Positions 45,111 to 57,750 of a stretch of DNA of 64,000 bases are shown in pieces (position 1 is the stretch's first letter; each line of letters opens with the position of its first letter). This stretch comes from Cenococcum geophilum 1.58 (lineage: Eukaryota > Ascomycota > Dothideomycetes > Gloniales > Gloniaceae): assembly GCA_001692895.1 (NCBI GenBank), contig KV748195.1, positions 1,364,001-1,428,000 on the forward strand. Direction: 5' to 3'. The notes beneath the pieces were generated by a model, which worked only from the letters and a program-made list of their open reading frames with translations, ran no database searches and was not told the DNA's origin. The position numbers and the translations under genes are program-made.

Positions 45111-45334
45111 TATTACGGCACTAGTAGAACTTAGCAAAACTTTACACTGGTAAGTTGCCACAGATTGCTATATATTGCGGTTACGTAATGTAAAGATCTT
45201 ATAAAATATTAAATAGCGCTACTCTTCTTCTTTCCTTTCCCTAGCTTTAGATTCTTATTTATAGATAATCTAATCGTATAGGCTTACGCGTCCCTTTTAC
45301 TGTGCCTATGCCTTAATTAACTAAGTCGCTAATA
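45111..45334 (+). repeat. 5' LTR of chromovirus 2, RIPed
   Basis: Starts TATTACGGCACTAG (from TGTTACGGCACTG) and ends GTCGCTAATA. About 8 bp longer than the 3' copy owing to a small insertion near its start. Confidence 0.88.
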
Positions 45335-46990
45335 TTATCTAAAGCTTACTCTACTCTTTCTTCCTAAGAAGGAACTTAAATATATCTATAAGAATATAGA
45401 ATAGGACCCTAAGGATATTACTAGGACTATAAGGACAGGACCTAAAAGAAAAAAATAGAACCCTAAGGAAAGGACCTATAAGATATATATAAACTAAAAC
45501 TCCTAAAGAAATTACCCGGAATTACCTAATACCCCTACTACTATACTATAAAATATAGTAGTAGGTAAAGCAGCTATAGGACCCTTAAATACTTTAGATA
45601 AAGAAATAATTAACGTTTTAACCCCCTAGGCGAAGCTTATAGCTACTAATACCGAAATTAAATAACTGCGAGAGCTGCTTAAAGTTAGAGATACCCCTAT
45701 ATCTAATAATAAGTTATTATTAGATAACTAAAGACTTACTATAGTCCTTTAGGCCCTATTCTAGCGCCTTAGTAGATCTACTAAGGCCTATATAGCACTA
45801 AAGCGGTTAGTAAAGGTTATAAATCCCCTACTACTTACAGACAGAACTAACCCTATATTTAATAATTAAAAGCTTTAATTATGGAATAAGCTTAAAGTTA
45901 ATATAGACTACTTCCCTAACGCCTAAGCTAAAATAGCCTATATTTTTAGCCGTACTGGCGGAGATACCTAAACGCATTCATGCCCATAATACACTAAAGA
46001 CTTAGCAGACCCCTTTATCTCTAAAGAAGAAATAATTAAATACTTATCTTTTATTTATAAAGACCCTTTTAAAGTATAAAACGCCTACCTTAGCTATAAA
46101 AGCCTAAATATAAAAACAACGGAAACCTTTTAAACCTTTTAAACCCACTTTCTATACCTAGCTAGATAGGCCTAGATTCCCTAGGAAGACCTACTACTAA
46201 ACCTCTTTAATAAGCTTACCCTAAACTTATAGTAGGCCGTATTACTAGCTTATACTATAGTATAAATGTTAAAGGAACTTATAGACTATTACCTAGCTAT
46301 TAACTAAGGCCTCTATTAAATTAAGGTACGCGCTAATTGGCTAAAAACTAAAAACCTTACAAACTAGGCCATAAGTATTGCGAGTACGGCCTATAGTGCC
46401 CTAGCATAATTAGTAACTCCTATAGTTAACCTAGCAACTAGCCGCGTAGCTACCCCTACTATAGGTATAGTATATACCTAGCCTATATACAGCGACCCCT
46501 ATATATAGGCCCTTAGCGATTAAAGAGCTTACTTCTTATATAGTTAAATAGGCTACTTAGTAAGGAACTACCTAATAAAGGTAAAAATTAATAAGGTTCT
46601 ATTAATTTAGGAGGATAGTATAGAGCTAAAAAAAGAAGAACCCTAGAGGAAGACTCCTCTTTAGGGTTAAAAGGGATTAATATATTATATATTAATCTAG
46701 GTTAGCTAGTTAGTAGAAAAAGCTATACTATCCCTTACACTTTATTTCGTAATAGATATTAAGTTTTAACCTCTACTTTAGCTAACTTAGGAGTAAATAC
46801 CTTGACCTTAATTAATATAAAGTGCGCTATAAAACTAGCTAACTTTTTAAATATACCCCTTAAAGAACTACCTAAACTAATCCCTATTTATGGTTATAAC
46901 GGATAAATAGGGCTACCTATTATAACTATCTTGCGGATTTACCTCTATATTAATAGATAAAGGCAATATAACGTCCCCTTTCTTATTACG
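45335..46990 (+). pseudogene. Chromovirus 2 gag-protease relic
   Basis: A gag-like RIPed frame to about 46700, then a protease-like stretch with TLINIKCAIKLANFLNIPLK and FLITDLKSYNIIL (46800-47020). The frame is broken throughout by TAG/TAA. Confidence 0.65.
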
Positions 46991-46999
46991 GATCTTAAA

Positions 47000-49900
47000 A
47001 GCTATAATATAATCTTAAAGAGAAAATAGCTAGCCTATTTAGGCTTATAGCTTAATATATGGAAGAGGCAGCTTATTTAGCCTAAAACTATACCCCTAAC
47101 GCCTTCCTTTATAAAAGAGATTAGTATTATAATAAAAAACCTTATACAGCCGTAGATAAACACTATTTACTAGGCCAATGCGACGTATAAAGACTAGGCT
47201 TTTAAGAAGGATATATAGCTTAATCTATAATAGATCCGTATATTATACCGCCCCTAGACTGCCTATATTATACTACCCACACTAAAGACTTAGGAAGTTA
47301 GTAATAGCCTAGCTAAGTCCCTAATAAAGAACTTAAGCCCTATATAGCTATAAAGGAAGGCTAGGGATATTAAACAATATACTAAACTAATAGACTAAAA
47401 AAAATAACTTATGGAAAATGGAATATAAGCTAAGGAAGATTATAAACCCTATATTATAAAATATAGCCTAATAAACATCTATAAAGAAACCTATAGACCT
47501 CTTACTAGTTAATATCTGCTATATTAGCGCTATAGGATTCTACTAGAACCTAGTTCAGCCTAATACTATTACCTTTATAACTAGCCTATATAAAATTAAT
47601 TAAATAATTAAAGAGAAAGAAGCCCTAGCCTAAGAGAAAGGCGAGCTTATAGATAAGGAGCTAGTAAAATAGAAACTACCCCATTAATACTAAAAATTTA
47701 AAAATACTTTCTTTAAAGCAGCGTTTAATATACTCCCGCCTTACTAACTATACAATTATAAGATTAAAATTAAGCTGGATAAGGTAGTTACCCTTAGCTA
47801 TAGCCCCCTTTAATAGCAATCTATTGCCGAATTATAGGCTATAAAGTAGTATCTTATTAATAACCTAGATAAGGGCTTTATTAAGCCTAGTTAAGCCCCT
47901 TTTAACTTACCTATTCTTTTTACTAAAAAGCTAAATAGAGGACTTTGTTTCTATATTGACTACTATAAGCTTAATAATTTAACCCTTAAAGACCACTACC
48001 TACAACCTTTACTTAATAAGACTTTAGCCCAAATAAGTAGAGCTAAGATCTTTATAAAGCTTAATATCCGCTAAGCTTTTTACCAAATTAGGATAAACCC
48101 TAAATTAGAAAACCTTATTATATTTTAGACCTATTACGGAATATATAAATATAAAGTACTACCTTTTAGACTAACTAACGGACTGGCTATATACTAATAA
48201 TATATAAATAATATACTATTTAACTACCTTAATAACTTTCTGTACAGTATATTTGGATAATATTATAATCTACTCTAAAAATAAACTAGAATATAAAGAG
48301 CATATCTATAAAGTCCTATAACGGCTTTAGAAAGCTAGCCTCTAAGCCAATATTAAGAAGTTAGAATTTAGTGTTAAGCGTATAAAGTACTTAGGGTTTA
48401 TTATTAGTATAAATGGGATTAAGGCAGACCTAGAAAAGACGGCCGTAATTAACTAATAGGTACCCCTAAGGACCGTAAAGGGGGTATAGTTATTCTTAGG
48501 GTTCTATAACTTNTACTAATGCTTTATTAAGAACTATAGCAGAATTACCTAGCTACTAAGCCTACTTACCTATAAGAACTAGCCTTTTTACTTTAATACC
48601 GTATATAGGCAGACCTTTAATAATCTTAAGAAATAACTAGTCTCTACTCCCTTACTCGCCCACTTTAACCTAGAACGGCCCTTAATACTAAAAACTAATG
48701 CCTTAAATAGTATTATAGCTAGCATCTACTCCCAAAAGTAGACGGACGGAGAATAGTACCCTATTGCTTACTATTTAAAGACTATAGTAGATACTAAGCT
48801 AAACTACCCAATATATAATAAAGAAATACTAGCTATTATCTCTAGCTTTTAGCATTAGCGAGCCTAACTAAAAGGCACCCCTAAGTTTATTTAGGTAGTT
48901 TCTAATTATAAGGCCTTAGAATATTTTATAATAATAAAAGCCCTTATAGCCTAATAGGCGCGTTAGGCGGACACCCTATTTTAATTTAACTTCCTAATTA
49001 TATATAGGCTAAGCGCTATTAACTATACGGACGCTTTTATAAGGTATAAATAGGATATAAATAACTAGATAGCTATAAAGATCTTATTATAAACTTAAGC
49101 GCTACTATAACTAGAGCACCTTAACTCCTAAATACGGGTAGAACTAAATATAAACTCTTTAGATACTAAGATATGCCCTATTAACTCTATAGAACTAAAC
49201 CTTATTAATAAACTACTATAGGTAAACCGTATGGCCCCTTCTCTATAGGAGTACCGTAAAAAGGCAAAGAACGGTTCTAGCCTATAGTCCCTTAAAAGTA
49301 GACTACTTAAGTACCGTAAATAGCTAGTAGTAGTAGAGGAATAGAACTTACAGACTTAGCTTATTACTAAAGCATATACCTAGGTCTCTACAGCCTACCC
49401 TAAAAAAAAACCTATAAGATTATTAATAACCGCTACTACTAGCCTAAAATAATTATAAATATTAACCGCTATATACGGAACTGCAATAACTGCTATAGGT
49501 CTATAATTCTATAAAATAAGACCCTAGGATTATTAAAACCCCTTCTAATACCTAACTACACCTAGTAATATATCTCTATAGACTTTTATAAGCTACCTCT
49601 AGACTATAATAGATATAATATAGTTATAATCCTAGTTAGCCGCTTCGGCAAGCGCCCGTTTTTAATTCCCTATTATAAAAATATTAATATTAAAGAGGCG
49701 GCCTAACTATATATCTACTATATTTACCAAATTTATAGACTACTAGATACTATTATATCTAATTACGGGCCGTAGTTTATATTAGCCTTTTAGAATAAGT
49801 TTACCTAGATTCTAAGTATTAAGCTAAAGCTTTCTATAGTATATTACCCCTAGATAGACGGTTAAATAAAGATTATAAATTAATACTTAGACTAGAGACT

Positions 49901-50600
49901 CCGGCCTTTTATTAACTACTTTTAGGATAATTAGGCTAAACTATTACCCTTAATAAACTACGCCTAAGTAACCCTACCCTATAACTCTACCGGATTTGCT
50001 CCTATTTAACTAGAAATAGGTTACCTACCCTATATAAGCTTTAACTAGGAAAGACCAGAAGGGCCCTAGACTATATATATAAAACTATCTTATAAGGAAG
50101 CCTAGCAATACGCTAAGCGCTTAGAAGAAGCCTAAAAAGTAGCCCATATAAACTTAAAAAAGGCCTAAAAATTAATAAAATAGTAGGCGAATAAGTATAG
50201 GCGTAAGCCTAACTTTACTATAAGTAATATAGTCTAGGTTATAATAAAGAACTAAAAAATAGAATAGCCTAGCTATAAGCTAAACTATAAGATAGTAGGA
50301 CTGTATAAAATTCTTAATAAAATAGGCAACTTATATAAGGTTAAGCTCCTAGACTTAATTAAAGTTTACTTTATTTTCTTACCGGATAAGCTATAAAAAG
50401 CTATAAATAACTTACTACCTAAATAAAAGAATAAACCTTCCCTACTAATTTAAGTTAATAGTAATAATAAATAGGAAATTAAAGAAATACTAGCCTATAA
50501 ACTTATAAAGGGAATATTAAAGTATTATATTAGTTAGAAAGGATATAACCTAAACCCTACTTAATACTCTATATAGAACTTTATAGGTAGTCCCTATAAG
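47000..50600 (+). pseudogene. Chromovirus 2 RT, integrase and chromodomain relic
   Basis: Reverse transcriptase: FYIDYYKLNNLTLKDHYLQP near 47950-48005, AKIFIKLNIR, then YSIFG and YNLL around 48245-48275, where the YLDD catalytic pair is altered to LDN. Integrase: RNCNNC zinc finger near 49480 and SIDFYKLPLDYNRYNIVIILV near 49575-49640. A chromodomain-like IKEILAYKLIKGILKYYIS lies near 50475-50540. Many RIP stops. Confidence 0.82.
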
Positions 50601-50863
50601 CTTTAAAAGTTTTATAGCTATTACCCTAATAAACCTAGACCGCTAAAGTACCTAGATAAGTAAATAGAATGCTAGCATAATAAAAATAATAAGCTATTAG
50701 AAGAATATAAGGATAAAAACGCCTTAGAAATTTCTTAATTATATAAGGTCTTAAGATATTTAAGAACTTTAACTAGCGGTTAAAAGTTATCTAATTAGTT
50801 AGATTCTCTTGCTAAGACTTTTAGCGACAAAGCCTAAGGGCAGGCTTTTTTAGAGGGGGGTAA

Positions 50864-51079
50864 TGTTACGGCACTGCAGAACTTCGCACCGGCAAGTTGC
50901 TACAGATTGCCGCATATTACGGTCATGTGACGCGAAGATCTTATAAAATATCAAACGGCGCTGCTCTTCTTCTCCTTTCCTTTCCCTAGCTTTAGATTCT
51001 CGTTTATAGACAATCCAATCGTATAGGCTTGCGCGTCCCTTTTGCCGTGCCCATGCCTCGATTGACTGAGTCGCTAACA
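50864..51079 (+). repeat. 3' LTR of chromovirus 2, not RIPed
   Basis: Starts TGTTACGGCACTGCAG and ends GTCGCTAACA. Where the 5' LTR reads TA this copy keeps CA or TG at many sites. An ATG near its end (51053) stays open into the flanking DNA; this is an accident of insertion. Confidence 0.9.
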
Positions 51080-52039
51080 GTGATGCTGTTTTCTAAAGCT
51101 GACTTGCTACAAAAACCGCCTAAACCTGCGGCCAGTGGCTCGAGCGCTCAGACTACCCGGATTGCTTGTATTAGCATAGCGCAAACTCCAACAATACCCT
51201 TGCCCTTCATGCTAGGAACGCGGCGCGCAGTTCATAACAAGCTCTATTTTCGCATACCAGCGTGCTCAGAGACCCTTTGCTCATCCTCCATGGACCAACA
51301 GACAGCGACCGTCTTCTCTTCTACTTCGCTCGAGCAGCCGCGTTCCACCTCGACGTTCCGATTATCCTACACGTTCCTATTACGTTCATCCATTAGTAAT
51401 CTCCTGCAGCAACCCCTCGTTTATTTGGTACCAACGCGACATGCGACAACGTCCGGCAGTCAACTGTTCCTCTGACGAGAGCGAATATGCGGAATCAGAA
51501 ACAAACGGCGATGCATAGTGGGGCACAGACTTGACAGAGGTTGATACAGGTAGTGATGAGGATGACGAGGCGTTGCTCTTCGTTAATAAGGATCATCCGC
51601 CTGAGTACTACAATGTAGGATAGAGTATTTGGATATTCTGTTAAGGAGACTAGGGATAGTAATAGAGGCGGCGAGTGCAGTTTTGGCGGTGGCAAGTCTG
51701 CTATTTAGTTATGTGAATGGGCAGACTATCAGTCTGACTGGTGGGAGGAATATGTGAATAGACTTGGATGAGGATTTATGAAAAGATGTGTTGTGGCTCT
51801 ACACCTGGAAGCGCTTGCCTCTACTAATGCTAGCTATGCTTAGCGGCCGAAGTGCGCTCTTGGAGCAGTATACTACGAATAGTGGTAGCTTGACTACTGC
51901 GCGAGCCCACTCTTTGGACCTTTTTCGTAAGTCCTTTACTTCGACCACTCTCCTCTCTGCGCTTCGAAGCAATTCCCATTCCTATCCTCTTGATGGCCGG
52001 CTGACCTTCGTATCGAGCCAGAGCCTTGGTCAACCACAA
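51080..52039 (+). other. Decayed coding-like region 3' of UTP23
   Basis: Normal composition. One plus-strand frame stays mostly open from about 51130 to 51615 with a few TAG codons. It includes a Cys pair (YPCPSC), a basic Arg-rich part, and an acidic tail (SDESEYAES, TGSDEDDEALLFV, NKDHPPEYY). The acidic stretch resembles the N-terminal part of DUF3435-type fungal proteins, but I cannot confirm it. Read-through from the LTR start codon at 51053 uses another frame and is probably not a gene. From 51640 to 52039 I see no gene. Confidence 0.3.
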
Positions 52040-52847
52040 CTAGGGCTGCATTTTCTTCTTTTTCGGCTTCTTCCTAGATAGAGGATTCGGCTCTTTTACA
52101 CCCCGTCGCTTTCTTGAATCCTTCCGTCGCGACGCACTACTATCCACACCCTGCACTTGAGTTCCAGAACGAAGTCCTTCCGCGTCATCCGTAGCAATTG
52201 GTCTCGCAGGTCGTCGTCGCTTGAGCCCAGCGCGGAACTTCGAACGCTCCTGCTCGTCACGTAGATTCGCCGTAGCAGAAGATATTGGCTCCAGAATTAT
52301 CACACTTCGCTTGAGGTATACGAGCGGAACCCCAGGAATAGCCCTCAAAGCGCGTCGGACCGTCGTATCCAGGCTAGCAACAATGTATCGCCATTTATTG
52401 CTAGGGTTGACTATGGATGAGAGGCAGTCTAGCGTGTTGAGCGGTTCGGGGTATTCGTCTGGATGGTGTCCGCATCGGCGTCGCTCGAAGAATTTGGCGA
52501 TTTCTAGAGCAGCGGTGGAGTCAGGGCCTTGGTTGTATAGTTGACGAATGCAGCATTGGGTAATTACTATAATAACTTGTAAGTATTGGGCAGTATGAGA
52601 AAGGCATACTACGTACGGATTTTGACTTCTCCTTGTAGGATTTTGGCTAGGCGATGGGGAAGGTCGATTTTGCAGCGCTGCGCTTCTTGAACGATTTCCG
52701 CATCAACTGCCTCCAGCGTTAGCTGAATCGTACTTCAATGATTAATGGGAAACTCCATGTACCTAAGACCTGATATGGCTGGCGGAATCCAAGCTGCTGA
52801 TATTGTTGCATCAGCTGGCGATACTGCTTTGATGTTTTCGCCCTCAT
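52040..52847 (-). CDS. UTP23: rRNA-processing protein UTP23
   Basis: Three exons (52763-52847, 52617-52706, 52040-52566) with GT..AG introns give 233 residues. The start MRAKTSKQYRQLMQQYQQLG is the conserved Utp23 N-terminus. A PIN-like domain follows, with LITQCCIRQLY (59-69), the Cys/His zinc-binding part RRCGHH (88-93) with Cys106, and the strongly conserved IPGVPLVYLKRSVIILEP (from 135). The C-terminal tail is basic and ends in the PNPLS.KKPKKKK motif. UTP23 is a nucleolar subunit of the small-subunit processome, needed for early 18S rRNA maturation. It is the only clear housekeeping gene here and shows no RIP despite lying between two RIPed retrotransposons. The intron 1 acceptor GGAGGCAG was chosen because the upstream CAG gives a stop. 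Confidence 0.93.
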
Positions 52848-53218
52848 GTTGGGTTTCTGCTCGGATCGTAGGAAAGTGACGTTAGGGTCTATGCTACGCA
52901 CCCCGAGGCTATAAAAGATTGTTACCTCTTGGCGCTCTGGGCGGAATTTCGTTTATCCGAGTGACGCCAATAATATCTATCGCATATCGGGGGGGCTGTT
53001 ACGACCCGGGTTAATACGAGGTTAGGGCCACCCCTGCTAATAACGCCCCGGAACCCCGCACGAGGTCGCGCAGCAACCGCCCCCTAGTACTTTCGCACGC
53101 GATTTTGGGCGAAAAGGTACATAATTTGTGTTAGATCGGTACTTCTACTTTCTATACTCTCTTCGCGATAAGGCTAGTATATTAAAGGATTAAAATTTCC
53201 ATTACTGGACGTTCTATC
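52848..53218. other. UTP23 upstream region and possible LTR fragment
   Basis: 52848-52990 should contain the UTP23 promoter. From about 52997 the sequence TGTTACGACCCGGGTTAATA, preceded by a G-run, looks like a polypurine tract plus LTR start. No matching second LTR is in the window. This stretch runs to the insertion point of chromovirus 3 at 53224. Confidence 0.4.
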
Positions 53219-53223
53219 TATAG

Positions 53224-53648
53224 TGTAACGGAACCTTGTAGCAGGAACTACGGTAGGCTCGTTATTGGGCTAGGTATGTAGGTAATATAAGTATAGAAGT
53301 CAACAACGAATAACAACTAGTAGAGTGGTTGCCTAACAGATTAACTCTAATTATATTCTAAGAATCACTACAAGGAAGGAACTATCTAGGTAGGGACTAA
53401 GGGTCCTTAAATACACAACCGTACTCCTATAAAATCCTTCTTATACGTAATATACGTATATTCTATCTACTCTATTACGGATTATATAGATCCTATAGAT
53501 TATATAGATTATATTATATAACCTTAGTTACCATTCCTTATTACATAGCTCTATCAGCTCCATTTTAAACCGTATCTAAATTAACTAACTAGCTTCTTCT
53601 AACTCCTCTCTAAGTAGTTATAATATTATACTTAAAGCGTTTGTAACA
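53224..53648 (-). repeat. 3' LTR of chromovirus 3
   Basis: 425 bp. On the minus strand it begins TGTTACAAACGC and ends GGTTCCGTTACA. It has 27 bp more than the other copy, in an ATTATATAGATC-type repeated stretch. Confidence 0.92.
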
Positions 53649-53959
53649 CTATCTCCCTCCTCTTTATCTTTGTCCTTAAAGATCCTAAATATCTCTAAGT
53701 TGTTTACTAGAGGTGTAATATCCGTCTAATTAATTTAGTTAATATCTTCAAGTTTACTTATTATACCTAAAGCAATTTCTCTTTCTTTAACCGTCCGTTA
53801 TGCCCGTACTATTGCTGCAATATTATCTCTTAGTGAGATTATACTATCTCCGTGTTCTTATTATTTAAAAGAGGGGTTAGTTTGTATTATATTAGTAAGT
53901 CTATCTTTGCGCTAACCGTCCTTTTACTTAAAGTGTATTAAAGCGAATATTTATTCGTC

Positions 53960-54435
53960 CTGTAACGTTCGCTCTATCTCTAATACTAAGTATACGTAAC
54001 TTATTACTCTTAATAGTCGTCTAGTTTCTTAACTTATCTATCTTAGGGTCTTGTATTTAATTTACTGCTACGTGGCTAGATAATAAACTATCTATTACTC
54101 TTGCCAAGTTGCGTCGTTCTTATAATGCTAAATAAGAGGCTGCCGATGCTTAGCAATAGGCTCTTAAATCTTATCTTGCTGCATCCGCTCGGCTAATCCG
54201 TCTTAAAAAGGTTCGTAAAAAGGTTCATTTTAAGGAGTGGAAACTTATAAAATAAGGGTTATAGGAACTTAACGATAAAAGAACGGATTCTCTTCCAACC
54301 AAAAAGGAAATAGATCTAAGTAGTTTAGCAACTGCTCTTCTTAGGTCCCCTTTAGGTAATTCATTTTTTAGCGATTTTTCTTTATTAATATTACCTAACC
54401 TAATTTCTTCTAATACTCCTATACCTTTTCTATAG
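53960..54435 (+). pseudogene. Antisense reading frame in chromovirus 3
   Basis: Opposite to pol, the plus strand reads GSCI.FTATWLDNKLSITLAK, then a strongly basic helical stretch (ALKSYLAASARLIRLKKVRK, KKVHFKEWKLI) and a less charged tail to about 54435. The stops inside are TAG/TAA, each explained by CAG/CAA mutation. The start is unclear and may lie before 53960. It occupies the same place, between chromodomain and 3' LTR, as the antisense frame of chromovirus 1. Similar basic frames occur as hypothetical proteins in fungal repeats, as far as I recall. Function unknown. Confidence 0.5.
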
Positions 54436-54439
54436 CGTT

Positions 54440-57400
54440 TTTTAAATTTTCTAGTAGCTCCTAGGTAGTCTTATTATAGCCTATCCACTTAACCTTATAC
54501 TATATTTTATCGTTAACGTCCTTATAACTAACGATCTTTAAAACTTGCTATTTATCTTCTTCTTACCCTTTATACGTGTCTGCTTTATAAACTAGTGGCT
54601 TAATATTCCTATATATTAGCTCTAGCATTACAATGTGCTATATAGGGTAGATCTTTATCTTGGCTAGTAGGTTTAACTTAAACGTAATCGGTAAAATCCT
54701 TTACGTAATTTTAAAAGGTCCTAGTCTAACGTGGTCTAACTTCTTACTTAGCCGTTAACTCTTAAAATTTTTATATAGTAGCTATACTTTATCTCCCTTC
54801 TTAAGATCTGGTCCCTTAGATCTCTTAGTATTATAGTACCTTTTTATTCTTTCTTATACTCTCTTTACTAATTCTATAAAGTCTGCATAAAGATTTATTA
54901 ATATCTTTATTCTTTCTTTAGCTGTGCTACTCGTTTTCTTTACTTACTATAGTAATAACGATGTTCTTAGCTTATATCCATAATTCGCCTTAAATAGTAA
55001 TATGCCTATTCCTTTCTGTAGTGTTATATTATATATAAACTATATAACTAGTAATAGCGATACCCAATTATTCTATGCATAATTAATATAGTGCCTTAGA
55101 TACTGCTCTAGCGTCTAATTTAATCTTTCTATTTAACCATCTGTCTATAGATAATATACAGTAAAAGTTGCTACTCTAACTCCTTACTCTACTAAAAATA
55201 CCTCCTAGAATGCTGTTATAAATCTTAAATCTCTATCTAATATAATCTTACTTAGTGCTCTACATCTTACGAATACTTCCTTAATATAGATTTTAGCGAT
55301 ATCTTCCGCTGAAATTTCTTCTGTGTATGCTATAAAGTATCCCTACTTTATAAGTTTGTCTACTATTACTAAGATTGCGTTATAGTCTTGTCCGGTAATA
55401 GGGTCTTTTAACTTTAATAACTTAATAATAAAGTCCTATAATATAACCTCCTATAGTCTCTCTAGTATTTTAATAAGTTATAGCCCTCTATATAGCTTAT
55501 GCCTTATTAGTTTATTCCTTTAGCAATCTAAATATTCCTTTATAACTTTTTATGCTAAGCCCTAAATTCCGTTAATAATATACTTCTTCTAGAGTCTTAA
55601 TACTAAGCCTATGGCTCTATTATGTCCTTAAGTTAATCCCTTATAGAATTCTTCTATAAATTACTCTGCTATGCTTCTTGGGATATACTTTACTTCTCGA
55701 CTTTCGTATATATCTATCTGTAGATCTTCTAGCTATACTTCTAGAATTCTTTATACCTAAAAGCTTTCTAGTATCTTATAGACTTTTCCTAGTTTTTTCT
55801 AGGTTGCTATAATTTTCGGGTAATTATATCTAATTAATCCGTCTGTATCTTTTCGCAGTAAAGCCCCTAACGGCTTTTTATTGTTTTATAGTTTAGCTTT
55901 TCAACTTAGAGCGTCTGCTCGCGTATTGTCTATACCCTTAGTATACTAAATCTCGAAATAGTATTCTGTAAGCATCTCTGCCCGTCTAACCTATTTTTAA
56001 TTAAGTTCCTTTGTTGTTAGGAATCCTATTAGGTTCTTATAATCCGTCTTAACTATAAATAGTTTCTCTGCGCCTTGTAAGAATGCTCTTTATTCCTTTA
56101 ATGCTATAGCTATACCTAATAACTCCTTATTATATATGTCATAGTTTAACTCTAGTAGTGTTATCTTCTAATTGTAGTATACTACTGGATGCTATGCGTC
56201 CTTATACCTTTATAGTAAACATACTCCTAGTGCGTAGTCTAATACGTCCGTTTTTACAACTGTGTCTAGTCCTAGTTAATAGATCTTAAGGATTGGCTCC
56301 TAGGTAAATAACTCCTTAAGTTCCTTAAACAACTTCTTTTACTTATCTCCCTATGCCTATAGTTCCTCTTTCTTTATAAGCCTGGTAAATAGTTTAATAT
56401 TCTTTAACTATTGTGCTATAAACCTTCTATAGTAGTTGCAAAACCCTAAAAATAACCTTAACTGCGTTATATTCTCTAGTTCTTGCTAACTTACTATAGC
56501 TTAAATTTTCTTTGGGTTTATACTAATATAACCTAATTTAATAATAAATTTAATAAAATCGGTCTTCCTTGTAAAGAACTTGCATTTCTTAATTGCTACT
56601 AGCATTTATTCTTTCTATAGTCTCTTTAAGACCTATTTAACGTGTTCCCCGTGTTCTTCCTTAGTTATTAAGTAGATAATAATATCGTTAAGGTATACTA
56701 TAACAAACTTATTAAGGTATTCTCCTAACACACTATTAATTCTTTTCTAAAATATTACTGGTGTATTTGTTAACCTAAATTATATAACTAATAGTTTATA
56801 TAGTCCTTCTTTTAATCTAAAGGCTACCTTCTATTTATTGCCTTTCTTAATTCTAATCTAATAGTACGCCTATCTCAGATCTATCTTCGTAAAGATTTGC
56901 ATATTGCCGATCCTATCTTAGATTTCGCTAATTAAGGGTAAAGGATACCTATCCTTTTGTATAATGCTGTTTAACTATCTATAGTTAATACATAGCCTAA
57001 GTTTCCTATTTTTCTTTAGTACGAATAGTACTAGATATCCCGCTAATAACTACGATGGTCTAATATATCCCTTTCGTAGGTTTCCCTGGACAAACTCTTT
57101 AAGTACTCTATCTTCTTCTTTAGTAAGCTTATAGATTGGAAAGAACTTTAGACTTATTCCTGGTTTTAACTCTATCTTATAATCCTATACTATATAATCT
57201 GCTAGCTTTTTACTCTCTAGTAACTATAGTTTTTTGCTATACTTATAGTATCTCTTTAGTATATAACTTAAGCCTTACTTAGTCTCTTTGTATATCGCTC
57301 TAACTTAGTACTATACTAACTTAGTTTACTATTACATCTTACGGCGTTAACTATTCCTAATATTGACTTAACCTATAATCTAATTAATCTTTAGATTATA

Positions 57401-57750
57401 TTTCTGTAACTAAGGTATTTCTAGTACTGCCTTATCCCGTCCTAATAGTAGGATATTAAAAGACATTTTAATTCGTCTTCCTTTAATGGTTATCTAAATA
57501 GGTCCTATTTTAAGATTAATAATCCCTCCTCTGTAGGCTATTGGATCTCCTAAAATTATAACTAATAGGTAAGGTTGCTCCTTCTATCTATAAGGTAGCC
57601 CTATTCTCTTAATTACTACTAGTAAGATATGGTTCCGCATTACTCTACTATCTATTAGCGCTTCGAACTATTAATCTTGCTAATTAACTCGTAAATTTAG
57701 GTGTTGTTCTTAAATTCCTTTAAGGGTTTAAGGCTCTACTACTGGCTTCC
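54440..57750 (-). pseudogene. Chromovirus 3 pol relic (protease, RT, RNase H, integrase, chromodomain)
   Basis: Read on the minus strand. Chromodomain near 54470-54570 (YKVKWIGYNKTT). Integrase with GVRVATFTVYYL, TDG and ERLN near 55090-55190. RNase H near 56100-56140 (YNKELLGIAIALKE). Reverse transcriptase near 56900-57050 (LVLFVLKKNRKLRLCINYR and KDRYPLPLISEI). Protease near 57300-57700 by position. All are interrupted by RIP stops. Confidence 0.85.

Larger units (their letters stand above)
45111..51079 (+). mobile_element. Ty3/gypsy chromovirus 2
   Basis: LTRs at 45111-45334 and 50864-51079, a polypurine tract AGAGGGGGG just before the 3' LTR, and gypsy-ordered gag, protease, reverse transcriptase, integrase and a degraded chromodomain. 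The interior and 5' LTR are RIPed while the 3' LTR is nearly intact. A matching target duplication is not clear (TTAAT left, GTGAT right). Confidence 0.9.

Noticed and set aside
45106-51084. Target duplication for chromovirus 2
   Set aside because: TTAAT on the left and GTGAT on the right do not match, and the first base difference is not a RIP-type change. No duplication is claimed.
51029-51475. Open frame starting in the 3' LTR of chromovirus 2
   Set aside because: The start codon lies in the LTR and the frame runs by chance into flanking DNA. No domain recognised, and the more coding-like frame there is a different one.
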